In this document: piece after piece, positions 48,101 through 64,000 of the stretch
Layout: every line of letters begins with the position of its first letter
Position numbering within the stretch: position 1 is the stretch's first letter
Source: Trichuris trichiura
Lineage: Eukaryota; Nematoda; Enoplea; Trichinellida; Trichuridae
DNA length: 64,000 nt
Direction: 5' to 3'
NCBI GenBank assembly: GCA_037903355.1
Contig: JBAJFE010000038.1
Location: 868,001 to 932,000, forward strand
Translations under genes and position numbers: made by a program
The notes under the pieces: model-generated
What the model saw: only the letters and a program-made list of their open reading frames with translations
Told to the model about the DNA's origin: nothing
Databases searched by the model: none

Positions 48101-48480
48101 GAGCACATTTTCTCGCGGGATGCGAAGTGCCGCCATCGCTGGCGAGGAGGTCAAATGAGAAACGTGTCGGCGGCAGCCTTGAAGACTTCCCTTCCTGCTG
48201 TCAGGGCAGCTCAAGTGGCCTGGGCATGTCATGCAGATTTCCAGTCCAAATTACTTTTGCTAACAAAACTTCTACAAGCGCTCTGTGTGGGGTCAGTTCG
48301 GCGATACGTCTTGATTGGCTTACGAAACGCACCGCGATTTGGTGGTGCGTTCGGGCGCACTCCGTTTAGGCTGTTCACCCGTTTTTCACTCCATGGGACC
48401 CTTCTTTTGCTGCTTGTTTAAATAGCTTAAGTGTTTTCGACGCCTGAAAGGATGTTGCTGCATCTATCCTTTTCACCGTT
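45119..48480 (-). other. Decayed coding-like region, unknown origin
   Basis: This stretch looks more GC-rich than its neighbours and has scattered protein-like fragments interrupted by stops in all frames. On the minus strand near 47920-47600 fragments read VALLHSHGTGKAY (P-loop-like) and later FVALLDDVNLFAQLIAARL, which resembles motifs I and II of Pif1-type helicases, with LLSRFAEELIKDGD between. On the plus strand, 46536-46751 reads DQTLISLFDLQPADTSAVDE. A dead Helitron or other large mobile element is possible; I could not establish termini. Confidence 0.3.
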
Positions 48481-50820
48481 CGCTACTTACATTCCTTGCA
48501 AAACTAGGTGAAACTGTCACTTCAGTTGTTGCGAAAACTTTTTAGATTACAAAGACTTCTGAACTTTGCGAGTTATCATCCACAATTTGTAATATCCTCT
48601 GTATATGGAAAATGCGGGGACGGGGGAAATGTTCATATCGTCAAATCATATATTGTTTTAGCGTATTTATACCAAGTACAATTAACTATGAGTATGTGTA
48701 CGACCGACACCTTATGGAAGGAAAGAATTTGCGCGTGCGTCTCAGAGAATGGCAAGTGTGAGTGCAGTACATGGACAAACATAAAACGTTGGTTCCAGCA
48801 GAACCACTTGCTTGTTGTCTCCTGAGCGAAACAGATTCGTATCCAGCTTCTGCTTAATCCTTCATTTCAACTGCTGCTGCAGCAACTCATATTTTGCCTT
48901 CGGGGCGCAACCATAAGTGAATAGGCGCGTCACAATGCTAATTTTAAGTGTCCAGATGACATGGAAGATACGTGACAACTTGCAAAAAAAGTATCCAATG
49001 CGGTACAAACTGTCAGTGCTTATACGTCTTCTGGATTTTAATTCGCCCTGAGATATCTTAATAGCAGTGGTAGTATAAAGTACTTGATTTAGCATGATGC
49101 TTTTCAGCATTCTGTGCTCTCGCTTAGTGTTCTAGGTGGTCGTAAATTAAAGACACCGAAATGTTTCGTAGGAGCCTGCCCATTTTTGAACAAAAAGACA
49201 GCCATCAAGTAATGAACAAATGGGGATTTTCAAAGCAAAAATAAGAGACAGCTGAGCGCACCGGGAAACATTTTTCTTGGCAATGTATGCCAAAAAATGT
49301 TTTCATTTACTAATCTGATTTTCAACGTTCCACGTGATTGTGTTAATAATACTATCCGCGCCATACAGTGTTATTATTGGAGCGGATGATCAGCGAGCGT
49401 GAACACTTAATTACTTTTATTGAAGATAACAGCTTATCATTTTAAACATGATTTATCAAGTGATATTCAACAACGAATGCAACTTATTCAGAAGGGTTTA
49501 TAGTTTCAGAAATCTACCGATTGATAATCATCATCAGAATTGTAGGATTGCGGACGCTCGTAATTTCGTCGCAGTGTAAAGCGGGCACGTAAAGCCCAGT
49601 GTAGTACAGAAAAGCAGTAGGGCTTTGGACAGATCCACAAAGCTAGCAAGGTTCCGAAAGCCTGTCAACGCTTCAGAGATATCTAGCTGGCGTTAAGGTT
49701 ATTCAGAATTGCGCATGGAAAAAGGTATCACGGCTGATTTGCTATAAAGAAGAGACGTTCAATATTTCTTTCATGGGCTGCTTGATATAAACGCAATGGC
49801 GTTTCCTAGTCAAGTTTTTTTCAGCCAATTCGATCCATCGTCACCCTAAAACGTTACGTGCCTCATTTCCTGTCCATTGCAGCCAAGCTAAACTGTTCGT
49901 TGAAACCGGCCAGACACCTCGTTTGTCACGCTTCAGGCATATATTCAAGAAGAATGTGTATTTAAGTTCAAGACAAACTATTTTGCAGTTTCATTGAGAA
50001 AATGCCGCGAAGAGATCATGTATACAGTTTTGGAAGCTAGAAGGAATGATATCTGTAAAGTCAGCAACAACCGGTAAAGATAGACTGTGATGTAAGACAG
50101 GACAGATGTGCTCAAATGAAATTCGCCCATTTTCTAGCGACCATCAAAGCTAAAAATATCTTCGCCGATTAGCCTGGAAAACAAAAGCGTGAGCTTCTGA
50201 AATCGATCGCACTCCATTTTAAGGACGCGGAGAGCAAGTTTTTTCTTATCAGCATAGCCTGGTGCAACTTATTTGCGCTTGCCGTTTCTCTTTAGAATCC
50301 ATGCGCTCACTGCAATCAAATTTGTCAGCAGGTGGCAGAACGGTGTCCTTTGTGCTATAATAGGTCAGCGCTGCTCAACATCTAAAGTGGCCAGTTCATG
50401 AAGCGAGGTCCATGTTCATGAACCGTGGGTGCCACTCTATGCAGCAGAATGGCATTATTCTACTCTAAGAAACTGAATAGCGCTTCGCTTGCTAACTATA
50501 GATAGTTTCTTGTAATCCACGCTACTCCCTGAATGGAGCTTGAATCACCGTTAAACATTCAATTGTACTAATTTTGCAAAGCCGGTAGCTGTGAGTGCAT
50601 GTATATCAGTGATTAGCTAACCGTCGTAGGCATAGCGTGACCTCTAAAATGACATTATTAAGGTTCCGTATTTGGCAACTCTGCGCTTCAGGGTAACAAA
50701 GCGTGGCAGAACAAATCTCCCAAAGCTGAATGGCAGTTTCAGCTTGCATAGCTAAAGTCTAAGTAGTGATACCGTAAGATCAGGCTGTTAAAGCGCTGTT
50801 ATCTCTATGATTACCAGCAG
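48481..50820. other. Intergenic, no gene seen
   Basis: Only short unsupported open frames. Upstream exons of the RNF220-like gene might lie here but I could not recognise them. Confidence 0.3.
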
Positions 50821-51233
50821 GAGACGAGGATAAATACAAGATCAGATATGAAACGTTCGTACTAAGTGCAGTTTTCCCACTTCTGCATAAAGCGTACGAA
50901 GAGGAGAGAAACAGATTTCACAATCTCATTTCAGGAATGCGCGTCGATGATTCCTGCGAATGCCCAATTTGCGGAGAAGTATTGCACCTAAAAAACGTTG
51001 ACGAACATTTCGAGCAGGAAAGCAAAGAGGTTGACAAAACGTTCGCTCGGTAATCGCACTCGGCCATTTGAAATGAAATCAGAAGGCTGTTTCCAGCGTC
51101 AAGAGCAGTCTGGAAGAATCAGGCAAAATCGAAGAAAGTAAAGAAGCGACTTGCGATGACGTCGAACGGAACAGCAATGGGCGTTACGAAATCTACTGCA
51201 GAGTTCAGCGGAACCGCCAGAACCGTCTTCGAG
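50821..51233 (+). CDS. RNF220-like E3 ligase, two internal exons
   Basis: Exon a (50821-51049) follows an accagcag acceptor and reads FVLSAVFPLLHKAYEEER, then MRVDDSCECPICGEVL, NVDEHFEQE: a Cys-X2-Cys...His-X-Phe-Glu zinc finger preceded by a helix. Exon b (51097-51233), in phase after a 47-nt intron, reads KSSLEESGKIEESKE, then GRYEIYCRVQRNRQNRLR. The short C2H-type finger followed by the R-x-NRQ-RL basic helix is the arrangement of vertebrate RNF220. No RING domain is found downstream before U2SURP, and no earlier exons were recognised, so the gene is partial or degenerate here. A plausible extra exon (51406-51530) encodes only Ser/Cys-rich sequence. Confidence 0.5.
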
Positions 51234-52040
51234 GTTGCCCGCTACATTGCAATTCTATTGATTTAAAATATAGTACGTTGAAGAGCAAATGGCTGCTTTT
51301 CGCTACTGCTCTCAGGTGTCCCCTTGCGAAAGCGCAAGTGACGACAAGGTCGGTTGCTAAACAATACGAAATCTGTTGCACCTTTTGAACGCATCTTTCT
51401 TTAGGCTTCAAACCAGTGTTCCAACGATGACGACTGCACAAGATGTAGTAGCGTTGGCGATTCAAAATGGTCACCTTCATCGAGCCAAAACAGCTACTCC
51501 GCCGCAACGGGAGCACCGGAAGGCAAGCAAACTTTGTAATACTGGCAGCTTTAGTTCCGACAGTTTACACGTAACAGCGCATTGCTTTCAAGTTCTTCTC
51601 CTTTTCCAACGTCCAACGTAGACCCCATGCAAAAACTGGACTTAATTTGGACATCTTCACTGCTCGCCGCGAACACAGACAATGTCAGCAATGAATCGTC
51701 ATGGGAGGCAAGAGTTTTTGTTTTAGGCGAGGAATACAGACTTACATTTTAGCCAACGGAACCAAGTACCAGCGACTTCAAGAATGACATTTTGCCCAGG
51801 CCAAGCAGAGATCAACATGAATAAATGCAACAACTTTCGCCATCACCACAACATAAACTCGGGGATTAACTTAATGCACATAAAGTTTATAATCAGTAGT
51901 TTTAAGCATTGCTATTGCAGCTCAGATGATCAACAACTAATGACGTTCGCCTACACGCTTATGTGCAGGAAGAAAGTTCATTAAAAATATGTACAATTTG
52001 TGTGAATAAGAGAAATTGAAACTTTTTGAAGCGACTCAAA
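51234..52040. other. Region between the RNF220-like exons and the U2SURP stop
   Basis: An acceptor (tctttag, near 51405) opens a frame reading SNQCSNDDDCTRCSSVG that stops near 51540. No RING-type Cys/His pattern (which would be expected for RNF220) was seen. Confidence 0.3.
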
Positions 52041-59807
<7,767 letters not shown>

Positions 59808-62424
59808 GATCAACAAGTAGCTGAAAACCGCACAACTCTAACATAAACCAAATACAGTTACAGCAAAGTTTGGGTTTAAATGATTTGCAGGATATGTTAA
59901 GGAACAACTGGAGCAAACAGAAATTCTATTATCTTTTACCCTTTGCTACGGAATGATTCGGATAATAAATTTATACGGACAATAAAAGTGCTCTGGAAGA
60001 AATGGAGATTAGGGGAGACAGCGCTATTTTATATTTAAGCTTTATTTTAGGAACGCGTATAAATAATTTATAAACAGGTCGCCTCCGAAATTGAGTTGAT
60101 ACTTTCTTCACCATTCAGCCGTATGTTTTCGACTTCTCATTCCCTCACGTTGAGGTGAGGACCTTTGGCGACGGGATAAGTTCTGGCCCGAAAGCTCCGT
60201 GTAGTATCCGGTTGAATTTCCTGCCTGAAGCTCTGCGAAAGGAGCCAAACGGGATGTTTTCGGTTCAATTACATTCATCAGCAAAGTCGTGCCGATTTGG
60301 ACAAATCACAATGATTGCTTCTAGGAGAAGAAAGTTTGCCTGACCCATTAAGGTTTTTTATGACTTGAGCTACTACGTACTGGAGATGGGAAATTTTTGA
60401 ATATGAATAAACTTTCGCGAGTCGCACTTCTGTAAGCCATTATGAAATTTCATACACCCGTAAGAAAGAGCTTCATCGAACTGCTGCATTTCTATTGAAT
60501 AAGCTAGCAACGTTTCAACGCGATTTCAACGGAAGGAAAGTCATAGAACCGAGCTTATCGACAGCAGACTTTGGGTTTCATTGTTGCTCACTACAAAAAT
60601 AGCGCAAGAGGCCTGAGAGCACTAGTTAAAACCGAAAACGCTACCGTGTTCACGTATCCACACATGCAGTTGTTTCGGTACATCCCTGCTGCACGATGAC
60701 GTTACATGAAAGATACGGCAGACCGGTAATCCATCCGCTTAGAGCTGGTCAACGTTTGGGTATTGTTGAAAAAAAGATATGCCAACCTTCATTCGACAGT
60801 GAATTTTACTGATAAAGGATGTAAGAGACGCGATAAATTAACCATCGTTTCGACTGAAGAAACTATGGATTCTAGTTGCTGCTTACCATTAAGAAAAGAT
60901 ATGGGGAAAATGGCATGAATTCATTTACCATGCAAGCGAAACTTTGCCGCAGAAATTTTTTGCGTAATCCTAGCGTGCAGTACTATTCTGCCTATATCTT
61001 CTATGCGCGTTGGCGTAATAAGCGCTCAAACTATTTTCAGAGATAGCCATTTTTAGCTGCTAGTCTTTTCTTTGCAGTATGTACTCTGCGGTGGCTTGAA
61101 GTAGCGCATTTGCCCTTGTCAGTATTTCCTGTCGCGCAGATATCTCCACCTTATGGCATCACGCAAAAGTCAATTCAATCAGGTAAGATAAACTCCCTTT
61201 TTAATGACTTCATGTACTGCAATGATGAACATAATTTCGTTGTTTCCGTAGCTCGTTTCAACATTTAATATTTTCTGCACGTTCTCACAAAAATATAGGT
61301 GCCAAATTCTTTGTCAGGACGTCGGATCCACTTGCTATATTAGCATTGGATAGTGCAAAAAAATATTAATGGTAACATTTTAGACGTTCGATGTTTTAAC
61401 CTGGAACCTTATTGACTTGGATGAAGTGACCGCGCTTTGCATCGGCTACATCCGTTTTGAGGGCTACTCGCACAATAGCTACCTTGCTTTTCTTCATGAC
61501 TGCTGGTCCTCAGATATTAAGGTTAAGCGTAAGCCTCTCATTAGGGTCGCCCAGTACATCTCAAGCGAAATCCAGTAAAATTAGTGAGATCGAACGTTCT
61601 TGTTCGCAAATGTTATTAATATATTCGCATGGCCAAAGCTCTTTAGTCGACGAAATGAGTAACAAACTATTATTACACTCTAGCTCAGCAGCAGAGCGCT
61701 TTCTCTGTTGCAAGGGAATTCTCGAAAACTGTTAACGATTGATCAATCTTTTAGAGAAAAGAATTGAGTGCACTATTCTTCATTGTGGAAATTTGCTGAA
61801 TCATTTTAAATTCATTGATTCTTGTTGATGGATAGTGTGGAACTTAATGCTTCGAACAGAGAGCTGAAGCAGTCTTTAAAACAGGCAGTCATACAGCAAG
61901 CTGCGCATCAAGAAATTGAACACTGCGCATTCTAACTTCTTTCGGTTATTCAGCATGTTGAATAATGAATAGCTGTGGCCATTCTATAAGACTTTAGGCT
62001 TGGTATTATTCCAACTTTAGCCGATAAATAGCATTAGTATGTGATGTTAAATTTAAGCTCAATATCCACTTCATGATGTGGCGAGAAAGGCAACCTCAAA
62101 TTTCATACTTGAAGTCAGATTAAATCCATTCAGTTTAGTGCATAAATTACTGATTTGTTTCGATTTGAGCCAGCGCGCCATTGCATGTGCAGCGCTGCTG
62201 CTACGAAATTATCAGAAGCAGTCGTGGTCCATCAGCGCATAAATGAAATAGCCTAAGCAAGCTTTACTGGCATACCCGAGATTATAAAAAAGGGCAACGA
62301 ACGCGGATTAATACCCTGAAGAGCCTAGTTTATAGCATATGCCACCTCAGAGTCTAATCAAATAAAGAGATGCGTGTGCATCGCTTATTTTTCTAGGTTT
62401 TTCAATTTCAGATATGAGCCATAA
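59808..62424. other. Intergenic upstream of U2SURP, no gene seen
   Basis: gacgggataagttctggcccgaaagctccg near 60170 (in pieces) resembles the PLE 3' hammerhead-like block and may be an old fragment. The 61457-61735 open frame starts with TTG and shows no domain. Confidence 0.4.
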
Positions 62425-62995
62425 GACCCCAAGTCGGAAGACTGAAGATCGAAAGGCTGAAACTCAAAATGCAAAAATCATGTTACTGAATGGTCAAAAT
62501 ATCGAGTCTAAATGCCAAGTGGTCATAATACTGGAAGCTAGAATAACAATTTGCGGAAATGCTGAGTAGTCAAAATACCAAAGGTGGAAATTTCGAATGG
62601 CCAAAATTCCGAATGCAGTCTACCCACGTTATCCACGGTCTTCTTATTCGTGAGTTCCCTATAGCGCGGGTTCTCTGCATAAAGAACGGCGGCATCTTTT
62701 ATAGGATACTAGCCCGGGTTACAACTTAGCTTTGCTACTGCGCCATCACACAGAAACGCGGTTTTGTGTATCATGTCTAGCAGTAATGCGCCGAAATTCC
62801 GTAAAAGACTACACCACTATTTATCCTGTACGAATCCCGCTATATGAAACTTGCCAATAAGAAGAACGCGGATAACAAGAGTAGACTGTTCAGAATTTCG
62901 GCCACTCGAAATTTCGATCTTCACTATTTTGGCATTCAGTATTTCCATCATTCAATCTTTCAACTTTCTGTTTCTTGACTTTCGATTTCATGACC
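62425..62995. repeat. Long palindromic element built of short 'aaaatnccgaa' words
   Basis: Left arm about 62425-62690 and right arm about 62835-62995 are inverted and diverged; shared inner words include gttatcc-cggtcttctta and taagaagaacgcggataac, and outer words gactgaa, gaaaggctgaaa and tttcaactttc. The outer parts are degenerate repeats such as gtcaaaat, ggccaaaattccgaatg and tggccactcgaaatttcg, seen in many invertebrate MITEs. No coding potential. Confidence 0.55.
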
Positions 62996-64000
62996 GCCAG
63001 CGGTGAGTTTTATTTCCCTACGTGGGGGAACAGAAGAATACGAAAAAATAAGGGAGTAAAAGTTGTACACTTGTCCGCTTCCGTCCTAAGCGAAAAACGG
63101 TTAAATAAAGGTTAACCGTATTTTAACTTCGGAGAGCGTGCTGCACGTTAATAGCATGCTATGTTTAGGGTGCTTAACAGGCTGTTGAGATTACACACTA
63201 GGGCAAAAAAGGGCATTACGGAAAAGCATGGACTCCACTAGCTCACGATAAGATCATAGATTCTGCTTAAAACACGGAAACTATGCTAAACGTTAGAACC
63301 TCTGTCGGAATGTTGTTCAGTACTAAAATGAGCAGCAAAAGGAAAATATAAATCTTCAAAGTACTGGTGATTTATTGATTCATTTTTCCTTAAACCTCAT
63401 TGAATTCGGGGGAACGTTCAGGTTTTCCGTCTTACAGGATTTTATTCGAAAAGTCTCCGTCTCAGACAAAGCTGAACATGTTTTCCTTTGAAAAATGGCT
63501 ATTGAAGAATGCTTATAAGGTTTATCCTCTTTGGAACAGGTTTTTTAACCTCAGTTCAGTGGTTTAACAAACCCAAGACCACGTCATAGAAACTTATACC
63601 TGCGTGTAGTATTTGTCCAAAATTTAACCCATGACTGCTTGACGACGAATCACTGTTTACAAGTACATTGAAGATAATGCTGTCATGATTTCATTTTAGC
63701 GACGATTCGAATGTGGAGCGTTTTGCAGGAAACTATTCAATAATTCATTACGTCTGAGCGACACTAGAACAACTGTCAAAGCAACGTAATTTGATTTTGC
63801 CCGTACTCGATCCAATGTTTAGTTGGAGTTTGCCAACAAGATCAGCCTACTTATGGATCACTGATGGTCGAATTCACATCTACTGACCACTTAATCACCA
63901 ACTAAATTTCATATTTTCGTTGTAGCAATTTGTCCCATAAATCGGACTTACCATTAGTATGTTACTTAAGTAATACGTCGCCGTAAGAATTTTAGTGATC
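62996..64000. other. Intergenic, nothing seen
   Basis: AT-rich, no supported open frame or repeat. Confidence 0.35.

Overview
This window looks like nuclear DNA of an invertebrate animal. The recognisable genes are conserved metazoan housekeeping genes split by many very short introns (mostly 44-57 nt), separated by long AT-rich stretches full of decayed and fold-back transposable elements. Short introns, compact genes and possible trans-splice acceptors just upstream of start codons make me lean towards a nematode, but the sequence alone does not prove this. I saw no CRISPR, rRNA or tRNA gene and no prokaryotic organisation.

Layout. 1-438 (+): the 3' end of a GPATCH11-like G-patch protein. 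677-2538 (+): a CWF19L1-like protein with a recent tandem exon duplication. 2966-4384 (+): TFIIE alpha subunit (GTF2E1). 6679-16747 (+): a complete nine-exon fatty-acid transport protein / very-long-chain acyl-CoA synthetase (SLC27A family, 648 aa) whose introns hold several fold-back elements. 17-26 kb: sparse, with a possible zinc-ribbon gene (-), a 0.58 kb inverted-repeat element, a small secreted Cys/Arg-rich protein (+) and a His/Gly-repeat protein (-). 26.7-29.9 kb: two 5'-truncated Penelope-like element (PLE) copies, RT plus GIY-YIG, joined head to head and bounded by a 14-bp target-site duplication. 30-39 kb: pogo-like and hAT-like non-autonomous elements and a decayed Ty3/gypsy element. 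39.4-41 kb (-): an array of four divergent SH2 domains. 42.2-43.1 kb: a PLE relic with a short PLE-like insertion. 45.1-48.5 kb: decayed, unrecognised sequence. 50.8-51.2 kb (+): RNF220-like exons. 52.0-59.8 kb (-): a complete 20-exon U2SURP (SR140) gene, 905 aa. 60-64 kb: no convincing gene, one long palindromic element.

Gene models were built by hand from reading frame, splice signals and family knowledge. Five close exactly in frame (CWF19L1 589 aa, GTF2E1 388 aa, SLC27A 648 aa, Cys/Arg-rich protein 114 aa, U2SURP 905 aa), which is the strongest internal support for them. They need unusual splice sites: three GC-AG introns (a fourth is proposed) and five AAG 3' splice sites in about 37 introns.

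The most interesting system is the PLE family: an RT/GIY-YIG element and several short non-coding elements share the same terminal tail, the same head-to-head dimer layout, target-site duplications of 10-16 bp and, in most copies, a covarying hairpin with a hammerhead-ribozyme-like core. This suggests small, possibly ribozyme-bearing, retroelements mobilised by the PLE.
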